The position numbers and the translations under genes are program-made. This document shows, in pieces, positions 10,986-21,818 of a stretch of DNA of 64,000 bases. The DNA comes from Rhizophagus irregularis (Eukaryota > Glomeromycota > Glomeromycetes > Glomerales > Glomeraceae), in the NCBI RefSeq assembly GCF_026210795.1, contig NC_089445.1, positions 310,001-374,000 on the forward strand. The letters run 5' to 3'. Under the pieces are notes generated by a model. That model was not told where the DNA came from. It worked only from the letters and a program-made list of their open reading frames with translations, and did not search any database. Position 1 is the first letter of the stretch. Each line of letters starts with the position of its first letter.

Positions 10986-11764
10986 GAAATTTTTTAGTGA
11001 TTTTAATTCATATTGATGTTTTATTATGAGATATAGATTAACCTTTCCATGGGAAGTCTGGAATGTAGCCACTTTTCACTTATAAAAGGTTTTTTAAGTG
11101 AAAATTATTGTAAAAAAAAAAATGACCTATTTTTTGTTTAACCGATCATACGAAATGATGATCTGATGATCTCTTAAATATCTGATGATCTCCTAAATAT
11201 AAATATTTTAAGTATTTTATAAAATATTTATTATATACATTGAAGATTTATAATGAAAATCTAGTATAAGAAAAGATTTTTTTTGTTAAATTTAAATTTA
11301 TTGGAATTAATAAATTGGTAAATTATTAATTTAATAGAGACGAAATATAATATTTATGAAACCAAGCAGAGTAGAAATTTTTGGAGTACAAATATAATTT
11401 ATTGTTTAGCTTATTGTATTTATTTTTAATCGTAGTAATTACCTCAATAACCAAAGGATATTACGCCAGTTCTTTTATGCTTAAATGAAATAAGCAGTGT
11501 ACTAGTATGTAAATAGAAGGGTTATTAATACGTTATTTATAAATGCATTCAATCTGTCATGAATAGAAATAAAATTACATTAAATTTATCAATTATAATG
11601 CGCATATACAATACTATATTTTATATATATGTTAAATAAACAAAAATTCTCATAAAAAAGTAAAAAAATTAACAATACCGTAATACAGCTAAGTAAAGTA
11701 AAAAAACTAAACATATAAAAGTATACGATTAATAAACTTTCAGGATTTTTTTATTTCAAAATTT
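10986..11764. other. AT-rich intergenic region
   Basis: No gene or repeat that I can support. It forms the turning point between the minus-strand SLR genes and the rest of the window. Confidence 0.4.
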
Positions 11765-11905
11765 TGTAATACGAGATTATGAATTGTCGGGATTTTGACA
11801 TTTGGGATTATGATCTTTGGGATTATGAAATTCTGGGATTGGTATTACGAGTTTTGGGATTATACATTTCGGTATTTTGTTTTTTCAGGATTTTGAGCGT
11901 TGGGA
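11765..11905. repeat. GGGATTNTG motif cluster
   Basis: Roughly ten copies of GGGATTTTG or GGGATTATGA-like words occur in tandem with variable spacers. The reading frame that crosses them is a by-product. The same word forms the ends of the 9-bp-duplication MITE at 53681-53825 and a cluster at 36630-36705, so this may be a scrambled or expanded relic of that family. Confidence 0.55.
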
Positions 11906-12556
11906 CTCGAGATATATACAAATTAGTTATATTAGATAATAATTTAATCTATTTGATACGTCAAATGTCAAACATTCGCAACATAAATTGTCAGTCAGCT
12001 TCATCACGTGACAAGAAGGATAGTAATATTAATCTAATGCAAATAAAAAAATTTATATACAGTATAATTGAAAGAAATTTTACTAGTTATCTGTTATCGG
12101 TTATTTACTATTTTTTTGTAGTTTGTTATATAATATTATTTTGATTTATTTTAACATTTTATATTTAAATCAAATTTTTACCACCATAAACTGCCACTAC
12201 ATATAACACAACTATAATTCGATCGCTTTTATATTTAAAAAAGTGTTTTTATGTAGCATCATTATTATGTTATATAAAATTAACGATGTGCTGTACTAAA
12301 ATAACCATAATTTCTTGGATTTTATTTTAGTGATTATATATGATATAATGAGAAATTTGAAAAATGATCCTCTAATTTTAAAACTGAAGGTGATAGTAAT
12401 AATGAATTATAGATTTAGTACGGAAATCGATTTCGAATAAAATTGTTATTATTTATAATTTTTTTTATTTAAATTCAACAAGTAATAATACTTTATTTAA
12501 AAGGAATTTTTTTTATTTATTTTTAAAACAAGACGGATAAAATATATTTGGTACAT
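11906..12556. other. AT-rich intergenic region
   Basis: Nothing recognisable on either strand. Confidence 0.4.
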
Positions 12557-12777
12557 GCAATTACATCATGAAATTTTTAGGTAGATCGATTCATGTAATT
12601 CCACATGGATTAGTTCGGAATCCCATATAACCTACGCGGATTCACATCAAATTTCGCCGAAATACCACGTGTTTTGTCACAGGGTATTTGGAAATATTAG
12701 AACTATTCGGATTTCCACAATATTCAATGTAGATTTTATGTGGATTTTTAGTGGAAAAAATTTCCTGATGTAATTGC
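12557..12777. mobile_element. Third copy of the AGGTAGATCGAT MITE, with outer inverted ends
   Basis: This copy shows the full ends: GCAATTACATCA on the left and TGATGTAATTGC on the right, just outside the AAATTTTTAGG and GGAAAAAATTTCC blocks. Internally it shares the CACGTGTTTTGTCACAGGGT and CTATTCGGATTTCCAC segments with the two other copies. Confidence 0.7.
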
Positions 12778-12800
12778 GTGTTGATGCTCTAATACATTTG

Positions 12801-13140
12801 AAATTTTTAGGTAGATTATGAACCGGAGTTACCCTGGATGCAGTGTTGGGCAATTGGACAAGTTTTGGACAGGGTTTTGGACAGGGTTTTAGACAATTCT
12901 CTTATGTCCAAAACCTTGTCCAAAACCTTTAAAGTTAAAAATTGTGTCCAAAACTCATCACTGCCTGGATGCATCCAGGATAGTACCCGGGATTTTTGAC
13001 CAATTACCCTGGATGTTATTCTGGATGTATCTAGGGATGTACTGTATCCAGGGTAAACTAGGGATCCATCCGCCAGGGTAACTGCTCGGGATTTTTGATT
13101 AGTACGGCGCTTCATAGTAGATCGGTCTAATTCCATATGG
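12801..13140. mobile_element. Fourth AGGTAGATCGAT fragment carrying an inserted element
   Basis: AAATTTTTAGGTAGAT (12801-12816) and GTAGATCGGTCTAATTCC (13117-13134) are two pieces of one family member split by an insertion (12817-13116). That insertion has TATGAA..TTCATA ends and a GTAGAT duplication at its borders. Its body is an imperfect inverted repeat of TTACCCTGGAT and ATCCAGGGTAA words. Confidence 0.65.
12841..12963. mobile_element. hAT-like MITE nested in another element, 123 bp
   Basis: The element begins CAGTGTTGGGCAATTGGAC and ends GTCCAAAACTCATCACTG. It is flanked by a perfect 8-bp duplication CCTGGATG (12833-12840 and 12964-12971). It contains repeated TTTTGGACAGGG words and is non-coding. 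It sits inside the TATGAA-ended insertion, giving three nesting levels. Confidence 0.85.
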
Positions 13141-13906
13141 ATTCATTAAATTTAAAAAATCTTTTTAAACTTTTTTAGCATATACTGTGATATGGATAGA
13201 TAAATATAAGATTCTAGGTTGATATTATATACATTATAATGACAAAATAATAATGACTCCGTGGGCGGAATAGGTTTTTTTTTTCTTTTATAAAATAAAA
13301 AAATAATTAGTTTTGCGAAGTGCATCGTCACGTGCCGAAGACAACGTGTTTTGGACTAATTAGAGTGTGACCAATTAAATTATAATATTAGATCACATGA
13401 TTTTATTACTCCTAAAAATCCATAACTATATAAAAAATAATTATAAAACATTGTTATTTAAACTATCATAGTATCAAACAAACTTTAATCTATTTTAACG
13501 ATGAAAATAATGAAAATTATAAAAACATATTTACAATCTAATTTTTTTACGTGTATCATAAATCTTTGTTATTAAAATAAATTTATCACATTAAAAGATT
13601 TTTTCCTTGTGTCATATACTGTAACGCATAAAAAAATTAAAAAAGTCGCGATAATAAAGAATTTCGTCCCCAAATTTTAATCAGCGTTAAATTTTTTTAG
13701 ACTGAAACTTGCTGTATGGAGCAAGCCAAAAATTTTAACGTCAAATTATTTGTTCTTTGCTTAAATAAAAAGTCTACTCATTTGCTATTGAAGCATTACT
13801 TTTAAGCATGGCCAATCAGTGATTTTGTACCATTTTAGTAATTATGACGAATTATGGCTCAAGCTGAGGTATTTACTGTCAGCACTTTTGTACTTTAAAT
13901 ATTATA
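13141..13906. other. Intergenic region before the nuclease-like pseudogene
   Basis: No gene seen; AT-rich. The 150 bp just before 13907 would contain the promoter of the broken gene, but no clear TATA box stands out. Confidence 0.4.
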
Positions 13907-15066
13907 ATGATGTTCTCGCTATTCCGTCACGTTACAAAGTTTCCTCGATCTTCTTTTCCTAATTTACTTTTCACAGGAACTAAAGAAACTAAAGGAACTA
14001 AGAGAACTATGAGAACTCAACCTAAATATGAACAAGATGAACAAGATGATGCTCAACTACTGAGAGTGAGCTTCCAGCCTGCTTCTTTCAAAGATGTTAT
14101 TCCCGCCCTACAGGGCTCTGGTACGTCGTTTCAAACAATTGTCTTAGCGAAACACTAACATTTCAAATATCGTGCAATCACAGTTCCGGAAGAATATCTT
14201 CTTCCTGAAATCAATCGCCATAAAGTCGGAAACCCAGATTTTCAAGTTGACAAGCTCGATAAGGTTTCGAATCGAGTTAAAACGTTCATTGATAAAATGC
14301 GTATCGTTGTGGAGAATGAAAAGGATACAACAGGCACAGACTCTAATATTGACACATTGGTGGACGATTTGCTTCGTATTGCCGATTTGAATTGCTGGCC
14401 CTTAAAGATACTGTGAGTAATGAGGAAAGTACTTTTTGTGAGTGACTTAGTTTGTTAAAAGTTTGTTCTATCAATATCCAGAAATCATCCGCTACGCAGA
14501 ATAATCATTAAAGGAAAGCCTTTCGCTTCAGCAGACCTCGACTTTGTGGTTACTAATCAAAACCTAAATATGGTGGTTATAGAGGTCTGAACATTTCGCT
14601 AATATTTTGATTATTTTGCAAACCCATATTCAAGCTAAAAAAAATCTTTTAAACAGGATAAACATATTAAAAACGTCCATTCATCAAATGGTTTTGGAGA
14701 AACACTAATTGCCGCAAATATTATTGCTTGTGGAGATGAGGATATACGTGACACTGATAATGAGAAACCTATTGATAAGACCATATTTGCCATGCGCGTT
14801 ATTTCAACGTATGTGACATTTTACAAGGCAGAGATCCCTGCAAAATATTGGTCCGAACTTAGTCATGGTTTACCAAAATCGGAAGTTATTATTAAAAGAT
14901 GGCCAGGAGAAAATGCTAAGCGGAAAGGTCTGGATTTAGTAGAACCAGATGGGAGATGAAAAGTGCTAGAAGCGTTAGCTAACATCCGACAATTTCTTCT
15001 GCGCCACGAAAAACCAGTAAGTGACATCCGTCAATTTCTTCTGCGCCACGAAAAACCAGTAAGTGA
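13907..15066 (+). pseudogene. Broken three-exon gene with PD-(D/E)XK-like motif
   Basis: The exons are 13907-14412, 14482-14584 and 14657 onward. The introns are 14413-14481 (GTGAGT..CAG) and 14585-14656 (weak GTCTGA donor, AACAG acceptor), and the phases fit. The frame reads continuously except for a TAA (14156-14158) and a TGA (14957-14959). Exon 2 reads ASADLDFVVTNQNLNMVVIE and continues in exon 3 as DKHIKN. An acidic D followed by a hydrophobic strand and E-x-K is the core pattern of PD-(D/E)XK nucleases, followed here by a GETLIAANIIAC helix. I believe relatives of this layout are common as uncharacterised, Crinkler-associated proteins in Rhizophagus, but I cannot confirm that here. The copy is dead because of its two stops. 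Confidence 0.65.
14982..15065 (+). repeat. 42-bp in-frame tandem duplication
   Basis: Two copies (14982-15023 and 15024-15065) differ at one base (CCGAC against CCGTC). Each ends CCAGTAAGTG, so the duplication also doubles a consensus-like 5' splice site. Its length is 14 codons. Confidence 0.85.
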
Positions 15067-15179
15067 TTTATACATGACTCCAATAACTAGAGTACCTAAC
15101 AGTCCTAACTGGTGGGTGTAATCACATGATTATATTATTTGACTGTGCATTATGTTATATTTGAATATGAATACAAATT

Positions 15180-15515
15180 ATTATAACTTTCAATTTTTTC
15201 GCCAAGAACTTTATTTTTACAATTACATAAATCATGCCCAGTTTCTTGGCACCCTTTACATCGCCTTTGTTTCTTATTATTATCCGTTTCTTTATTTTCT
15301 AATAAGTTACCCTCATGATCGACCTTCACTTTCTTTTCCAATTTCGCCTTCACTTAAATATCTATTTGGGAGTCGTCCATGACGGACGACGCCTGGATTA
15401 AAGCATTTAATTTCATTTTCTTTTTCATTAACATCTTTATCAATTATCTCTTGTTGCTTTTGTAATAAACTCTTGTTGTTTATTATCAATGAAATTTTGA
15501 AACATTCCATTTACT
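15180..15515 (-). pseudogene. C-terminal remnant of a MULE/FAR1-like transposase with zinc knuckle
   Basis: One minus-strand frame reads KCFNPGVVRHGRLPNRYLSE and then breaks. The next frame continues KAKLEKKVKVDHEG and ends in RRCKGCQETGHDLCNCKNK, a CCHC zinc knuckle (C-x2-C-x4-H-x4-C). The NP..RGRPP.RYLSE then zinc-knuckle order is common at the C-terminus of MULE/FAR1-related transposase proteins. The upstream body is absent and at least one frameshift is present. This is a fragment, not an active gene. Confidence 0.6.
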
Positions 15516-15519
15516 TCAT

Positions 15520-16168
15520 TAAAACAATCTAATTTTTGTGATATGATATGATCACACAGCCGGTGATGATCACCTATGGTTATACTTTTATTTAATATGA
15601 TAAAGTAAAATATTTTTAAATTAGAAAATTATTTTTTCTAACTAATAAACTCAGAATAAATACTTTTAAACATTACTAGTAATAAAAATTCTTTAATTTT
15701 TGCGAAATTATAAATATTAATAAGAATGTTAATGTTAGAACAAAACCATTAATATTTGGGAAGTATTTTTAAAAATCTTTACATGCATATATATTAATAA
15801 AATATTAATTGTTACAAAATTACTACATCAATAAAAAAAAGTTATAATGTAAAATTAAAAGATAATAAGTGTCGGAGGAACAGGATTTTGAATTTCAGGT
15901 CAATGATTTTTGTATTATAACGGGTTCTTGATCGTCAGGATTCGTAAATCCCTTTAGGGGAAAAAAAAGTACCATCCCCCATCATTAGCAAAAACAGATA
16001 CAGTATATTTCATATGAACACAGCAGAGTATTAATATTCGAATTTTAATAAAATAAAATGAATTATTTCAATCATTCTATTGAAGAAATATTTAAGTAGT
16101 AATGAGGATAACCAATAATGAAATATTTTATTTTTTATCAATAAAAGGCTGTTAAAACGACTTAATTA
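15520..16168. other. AT-rich intergenic region
   Basis: No gene supported. Confidence 0.4.
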
Positions 16169-16344
16169 CAGTTCACCCTCACTATAGTGAATCCCATGGG
16201 CTGGAGATTAAAATTCGTTATAGTAAGAAATTCACTATACTGAGGGTCATTTTATTATATATAAAAATAAATCTGTACCCGAACTTTTCTTCATTATAGC
16301 AAGTTATTCACAATATAAAAATTCACTATAGAGAGGGTGAACTG
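16169..16344. mobile_element. 176-bp MITE with CAGTTCACCCTC ends
   Basis: The left end CAGTTCACCCTCACTATAGT matches the inverse of the right end, CAGTTCACCCTCTCTATAGT. TA precedes the left end, but the right flank has lost a clear TA. The internal TTCGTTATAGTAAG and TATAGCAAGTTATTC words recall pogo/Tigger-like elements (compare 41156-41623). Confidence 0.7.
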
Positions 16345-17399
16345 CTGTAGTTCTTTATCAACTCCAGTATTAATTCCTATTGGTCACCTCAATAACTATT
16401 TAATATAAATTTTTCATTTAAAATAAACATTAACCGGTTGAAAACCGGTTAAAAATATTTTAAATTTTTTTTTTTTTTGACCGCAGATTGTACATACAGT
16501 ATGTATTAAAGCTTTAAGCTGGTGAGCACGTGATTGCAATCACATGCCTTTGGGCCGTATTATATTCTATGGTCAAATGTTCAAAATCGGTTAAGATGCA
16601 TTAACTCGTCTTAACCGCTAATATACTTGATAATACAAAAAAATAAAGGATTTTACGGCTAAAGAAGGTTAGAAAATTTATTGGAATTTTTGTTTTCATT
16701 ATTGAATTTTAAATTTCTTATTTTTTTTTTAATTCAGACTTTATCTTTCAGCGTGAATTATCAAAGGCAATGATATTTGACGATCTTTAAATGCGGAAGA
16801 ATAATTTACGCAACCATTACAAGAAATAATAACTTACTTAGAAATCACTATGAACACAAATAATTTGGTTAAGTTGATAAATAATGGAACTTTAAACTAT
16901 GTTAATTTGAAATTTTTATTACTATATTTACTATTATCTCAATATTGTACAATGATTAGCTATTGATAAAAGTACTTAATAGTGTATATGTTCTATGTAA
17001 ATACTGGACATTTTTCACGAATTTTATTGATCACTTTATAATAGTGATACACAAATTTTGGTCAACTTGATATACAAAATTTTGATTACTTAATAAATAA
17101 GATACACGAAAAAGGTCTCAGTTGCTTACGTCAGTCATACATATCCAATAACTTTATTATCAGTTATCATCTACAACATGGCCGATAACAATTACGAATA
17201 TGATCTTATGGGATACCGGATATACAGTAATACAATAAATACAATATCATATATCGTATGGGATCTTGCCATAAATTTACTTAACGTGAAATAATCTTCT
17301 TATATTATTATACTGATTCCACTTAATTCTGGCCCGCGCTATGTTTACCAAATAAATCCAATTTTGTTAAATTAGGCTTACCAAGATCGTCTTCTGTAA
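16345..17399. other. Intergenic region before the plus-strand SLR array
   Basis: No gene seen. A short tandem AACCGGTTGAAAACCGGTT lies near 16431, and TATACAAAATTTTGATTAC-like words recur near 17045-17090. Confidence 0.4.
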
Positions 17400-17430
17400 A
17401 AATTTGTGCAGCACTATGTAACATTGCACG
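17400..17430 (+). promoter_or_regulatory. Conserved SLR 5' element (SLR4), diverged
   Basis: AATTTGTGCAGCACTATGT is followed by AACATTGCAC, ending about 75 bp before the SLR4 ATG. It is the most diverged example of the family element. Confidence 0.45.
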
Positions 17431-17502
17431 AAGCAATAAATAAAAAGCCACTTTACTCATTTCTCTCGTACCTTTTTTTTTATTTCGTTCATATTATTCG
17501 AT

Positions 17503-18654
17503 ATGTCTTATAACCTTGATATTAATAAAAACGAAAGTAACAATAAAATTATTAATAAAGTTTTCAAAGAATTGTTACAAGAATTATATGTTGTTTTTTT
17601 AGATATAGAAGATCATAATACTCTTCGATTAAATGAATTTATACATAATACTTTACTTGAATATGACTTAGACCCTAAAAACGTATTTGAAACTATGAAA
17701 ATTAATTCTCAACCAGATTTTAGTTATTCAAGTTTAATTGGAATTTTTTATCAATATGGAATTGGGTGTGAGCCAGATGAAATTAAGGCATTTGAAATAT
17801 TTTCTAATGCCGTTAAAAATAATAAAAAAGAAATAATAAAAAAATTTTCTTTTGATCAAAAAAATGAACCAATTACTTTTTGTGACGATAATATTAAAGA
17901 GTTAAATGAAATAATTACACAATATTTTTATTCTTTATTTCTTTATAAAGATATTATTTTAAATAAAGCGAAAAACTACAAACTTTATGTTAAAAATGCT
18001 GAAAATGGAGATTCAATATCACAATATTATTTAGGTAATTATTATTATAACAAAATAGATTATAATAAAGCAATTGAATGGTATTCAAAATCATCGGAAG
18101 GAGGAAATATTAGAGCGATATATAAATTGGGTAATTGTTATTATTATGGATATGGGGTTATGAAAGATGAAAAGAAAGCACTTGAATTATATTTAAAGTC
18201 TGCAAAAGGAGGATTAAGTTATGCATTACGTAGCGTGGGAGATTGTTATTATTATGGACGAATTATGAAAGATAGAAGTAAAGCTTTTAAATGGTATTTA
18301 AAAGCGGCAAAAAAAGGTGATTTTCAATGTCAATATTTAGTAGCAAAGTGGTATCATAATGATGGAATACATGATCCAAAAAACGAAGAAAATTGGTTTT
18401 ATTGGAATAGAAAAGTTGCAATTAATGGTAATATTCATGCTCAATTTGAATTAGCGGAATATTATCTTAACAGCAATTCTATTAATAAGAATGAAAAGAA
18501 AGCATTTAGGTGGTATATGAAATTAGCTAACGATAATGAACCAAGAGCACTTTATATAGTTGCTAAGTGTTATAGAGATGGTGTTGGAACTGACAAAGAT
18601 TTAAAGGAAGCTATAAAATGGAGTGTAAGATATGAGGAATCAAAGGTCTTTTGA
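17503..18654 (+). CDS. Sel1-like repeat protein (SLR4)
   Basis: This 383-residue protein is the shortest intact family member. Its leader is only about 20 residues (MSYNLDINKNESNN). It is followed by the LLQELYVVFLDIE helical segment, the degenerate unit SSLIGIFYQYGIGCEPDEIK, and about six Sel1 repeats ending AKCYRDGVGTDKDLKEAIKW. It lacks the C-terminal tail (PQITLNDFLNGSDID type) of SLR5-SLR8. It is a single exon, with TTCGAT before the ATG. The 3' flank holds the conserved ATATTAATAAATAAAGGATA block. It is likely a non-enzymatic scaffold; function unknown. Confidence 0.9.
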   Translation: MSYNLDINKNESNNKIINKVFKELLQELYVVFLDIEDHNTLRLNEFIHNTLLEYDLDPKNVFETMKINSQPDFSYSSLIGIFYQYGIGCEPDEIKAFEIFSNAVKNNKKEIIKKFSFDQKNEPITFCDDNIKELNEIITQYFYSLFLYKDIILNKAKNYKLYVKNAENGDSISQYYLGNYYYNKIDYNKAIEWYSKSSEGGNIRAIYKLGNCYYYGYGVMKDEKKALELYLKSAKGGLSYALRSVGDCYYYGRIMKDRSKAFKWYLKAAKKGDFQCQYLVAKWYHNDGIHDPKNEENWFYWNRKVAINGNIHAQFELAEYYLNSNSINKNEKKAFRWYMKLANDNEPRALYIVAKCYRDGVGTDKDLKEAIKWSVRYEESKVF

Positions 18655-18768
18655 AGATTAATGCATAAATTAATTTTATGAAATTATACCTTTGAATTTG
18701 AAAATATTATTGGGAGTTTTTTTTTATTTCATTACTATAGGATTTGTAGAAACAGGCATTTATTTATA

Positions 18769-18800
18769 TATATTAATAAATAAAGGATATTTAAATTTTC
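18769..18800 (+). promoter_or_regulatory. Conserved 3' element with AATAAA (SLR4)
   Basis: TATATTAATAAATAAAGGAT with ATTTAAATTTTC lies about 120-145 bp after the stop. The same block follows SLR5, SLR6, SLR7 and SLR8, so it is probably part of the 3' UTR and polyadenylation signal. Confidence 0.5.
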
Positions 18801-19580
18801 AACAAGACTTCTCGCGTATTAAACTATAAATATATATTTTATAATTTTATAATTTATAACCGTCTAACATCGTTTTTTGTTTACAGATAGGTGTCACGAG
18901 CGAGTTATTTGTAACATAAATTATGTATAAATGAAATATTATTTAGATATAATTGTAAAGAAAAAACTTTTTTTTTTATCGCTTAAAACAGGGCATTTCA
19001 CTCGCACAAAATGCAAGATTGTATATTAGATGATGACAAACAACATTTATTTTAAAATTAGGCATAAAAGATGGAGCTCTATAGATTACATTTTAATCCT
19101 AAACTCCATTTCCAGACGTAACTTATACAGCAAAACAGAAGGGTACATTTTATGCAGGATGCATGGACGCTCATTAATAAGAAATGTATATTTTCTAGAA
19201 AATATAACCAATAGGATGTTAAAAGTTTTCGTAGTGGCGAATCTAATAAATCACCCCGATTATGGCTTTTGATGGTCCTTTAAAATTTTTGCTATTATTC
19301 GTTTCACTCCTGCGGAATTTGAACTAAAGGAGTTCATAATAAAACTATTAGTATGCTATGAGTATCATTTTATGAGATTTCTTTATTAGATAAACATCCA
19401 TTCTTTTAATAGTTAAAAATTCAATAAAAAAAAAAATATTAATATTTCTCGATTTCATTATTTTTTCTTAACCGGTATTTTGTTGAACCGGCATAAGAAA
19501 TTTGTACAACCATAATGTACTGTTACATCACGCATAAAAAAAATCACGTTTAACATAGTTACTTTTTGTTGAACAAACAA
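18801..19580. other. Intergenic region between SLR4 and SLR5
   Basis: No supported gene. A partial, out-of-place copy of the SLR 5' element (AAATTTGTACAACCATAATG, near 19499) precedes the real one, suggesting a small duplication upstream of SLR5. TTTCTTTATTAG with a downstream TTAATAGTTAAAA (19378-19422) is shared with the SLR6 upstream region (22130-22185). Confidence 0.4.
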
Positions 19581-19617
19581 AAGAAATTTGTGCAACCATA
19601 TGTAACATCACACAAAA
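19581..19617 (+). promoter_or_regulatory. Conserved SLR 5' element (SLR5)
   Basis: AGAAATTTGTGCAACCATAT is followed by GTAACATCACACAA, ending about 65 bp before the chosen start at 19683. An upstream in-frame ATG at 19566 lies before this element and is therefore unlikely to be the start. Confidence 0.55.
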
Positions 19618-19682
19618 ATAAACTAATAAGAAAATCTTTTGTTTCATACTTTGTTTTTCATCCTATTATTCTATTATTCAAC

Positions 19683-21065
19683 ATGACTTATAACTTTGAT
19701 GATAACGATACCGAAAATAATGATTCTACTTCCATTATTGAACCTATTGATTCACAAAATAGTATTTTTTCACTCAAATCAAATATTGTTAAATATGAAT
19801 CCCCTTCCTTCAAATTTAATATTACGACGAGTCCTTCTTTAATAATTAATAATATACTGTTCTTTAACAATTTTATTACAAAATTTTTTAAAGAGTTATT
19901 AAAAGAATTATATACACTTCTTTTAGATATAGAATTTAAAGATGATACTGATATATTAAATATATTTATAAATAATTTTTTATTTGATTATGATTTAGAC
20001 CCTAAAAATGTACTCGAAATCATGACCAGTAATTCTCAAAATATTTTTTATTATTCAAGTTTAATCGGATTTTTTTATCAAAATGGAATCGGATGTGAGG
20101 TTGATGAAATTAAAGCATTTGAAATATTTTCTAATTCAGTTAAAAATAATCAAAAAGCGTTATTAAACCACTTCACTTTTGATCAAAAAAATGAAAGCAT
20201 TAGTTTTTGCAATGATGATATTAAAGAGTTGAATGAAATAATTACACAATATTTTTATTCTTTATTTCTTTATAAAGATATTATTTTAAATAGAAGAAAT
20301 AATTATAAATTTTATATTAAAAATGCTGAAAAGGGAGATTCAGCATCACAATATTATATAGGAAATTATCATTATATCAAAAAAGATTATGATAAGGCGA
20401 TTGAATGGTATACAAAATCATCAGAAGGGGAAAACATTAAAGCAACATATAGTCTGGGTGTTTGTTATAATTTCGGACTTGGTATTAAAAAAGAGGAAAA
20501 GAAAGCATTTGAATTATTTTTAAAATCTGCGGAAGGAGGATATAAATATGCATTAAATGTAGTGGGATATTGTTATTATAATGGATATGGTATTTTAAAA
20601 GATGAAAATAAAGCCTTTGAATTTTATTTAAAAGCTGCAAAAAAAGGTCATGGTACAAGTCAATATTTAGTAGCAAATTGGTATAATGATGGAAAACATG
20701 TTTTAAGAAATGAAGAAAAAGGATTTTATTGGAATAGAAAAGCTGCAATAAATGGTAATGTTAATGCACAATTTGAATTAGCAGAATATTATATTGATAG
20801 TTCTATTAATAAAAATGAAAGAAAAGCATTTAAGTGGTATTATAAATTAGCCAATGAAAATAAAGTAAGAGCAATTTATTTAGTTGCAAAATGTTATAGA
20901 GATGGAATTGGAATTGATAAAAATTTAAAAGAGGCTACAACATGGATTAAGAAATACGAATTATCAAAGTTTTTTGGAAAACCACAAATTACCTTAAATG
21001 ATTTTTTGAATGGCTCAGACATTGATGCTTTTTCGATATCACCGTTTACAAGAATGTGTTATTAA
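19683..21065 (+). CDS. Sel1-like repeat protein (SLR5)
   Basis: This protein is 460 residues long from the ATG at 19683. An in-frame ATG at 19566 would add 39 residues, but it precedes the conserved 5' element, and MTYNFDDND matches the N-termini of the sister genes. Order: Asp/Asn/Ser-rich leader, the TTSPSLIINN motif shared with SLR6 and SLR8, the FFKELLKELYTLLLDIE helical region, the degenerate Sel1 unit SSLIGFFYQNGIGCEVD, a RNNYKFYIKNAEKGDSASQY first repeat and about five more, then the tail PQITLNDFLNGSDIDAFS. It is a single exon with no catalytic domain. It is probably a protein-interaction scaffold. Confidence 0.9.
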   Translation: MTYNFDDNDTENNDSTSIIEPIDSQNSIFSLKSNIVKYESPSFKFNITTSPSLIINNILFFNNFITKFFKELLKELYTLLLDIEFKDDTDILNIFINNFLFDYDLDPKNVLEIMTSNSQNIFYYSSLIGFFYQNGIGCEVDEIKAFEIFSNSVKNNQKALLNHFTFDQKNESISFCNDDIKELNEIITQYFYSLFLYKDIILNRRNNYKFYIKNAEKGDSASQYYIGNYHYIKKDYDKAIEWYTKSSEGENIKATYSLGVCYNFGLGIKKEEKKAFELFLKSAEGGYKYALNVVGYCYYNGYGILKDENKAFEFYLKAAKKGHGTSQYLVANWYNDGKHVLRNEEKGFYWNRKAAINGNVNAQFELAEYYIDSSINKNERKAFKWYYKLANENKVRAIYLVAKCYRDGIGIDKNLKEATTWIKKYELSKFFGKPQITLNDFLNGSDIDAFSISPFTRMCY

Positions 21066-21281
21066 AAAAAAAAATGTTGATCTGTCAAGATCTTTTTTCG
21101 GTAAATATATAGTAAATTCATGGAGATTATTTAGGGTACTAGCAAATTCACAAAGTTTTTTAGAAAAATATGGATACTATATAATGTAAATATACAAATA
21201 ATATTTGAACTTTTTCTTATTTCATTATATAGAAAGAATTTATAAAAAAAAACTTTTTCTTTTACTATTTTATTTTTTCAT

Positions 21282-21318
21282 AGTATATTAATAAACAAAA
21301 GGATATTTAAAAATTCTG
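21282..21318 (+). promoter_or_regulatory. Conserved 3' element with AATAAA (SLR5)
   Basis: AGTATATTAATAAACAAAAG is followed by GATATTTAAAAATTC about 220 bp after the stop, matching the blocks downstream of SLR4, SLR6, SLR7 and SLR8. Confidence 0.5.
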
Positions 21319-21508
21319 CAATTTATAAAAATTTCGATACTATAAATAATATTTTACTAGACACTATTTTAGGCTAACCTGCACAAAATAAATTTCTCTG
21401 TTCGTCTCAATAATAATAATAATTCTTCATAATTACACATTATGAATTATAATTTATGAAATTGTTTAATGAAGCATATTTTTAATTATCTACAATTCCT
21501 GCTGCATA

Positions 21509-21693
21509 CCGTAAAAGGGGGACCATAGTACTCCAGATATGATATAAATTTCAGAGACCTTAAACCCGTGAGTTTTTATTATAAGTAGGTAATATATAAA
21601 ACTTATATAATGATTGGGTATTATCATGCGTAATTCCTAGGGGTTCTTTTTTGTAGGGTACTGTGCATGGGGTACTGTGGCCCACAAATACGG
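21509..21693. mobile_element. 185-bp TA-flanked MITE
   Basis: The ends are CCGTAAAAGGGGGACCATAG and, inverted, CCGTATTTGTGGGCCACAGT. TA flanks both sides (21507-21508 and 21694-21695). The ends differ at several positions, so it is an old copy. No coding. Confidence 0.65.
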
Positions 21694-21818
21694 TAGTTTC
21701 CAACAGAGTTACGGTAATTTTAACTAAAAAATTAACGGCTTCGCATATTGGATAAAAATATTATCAGATTAGGAAGCATAACTGTAATTGAAAATTATTA
21801 AATTGAACAAACTTTATA

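Noticed and set aside
11779-12144. Plus-strand frame of 121 codons
   Set aside because: The first third is a GGGATT simple repeat and the rest is AT-rich with no recognisable domain.
12816-13136. Minus-strand frame of 106 codons
   Set aside because: It coincides with the nested elements at 12817-13116 and has no protein-like features.
19566-19682. Longer N-terminus of SLR5 starting at 19566
   Set aside because: The added part covers the conserved 5' element and has no counterpart in the sister proteins.
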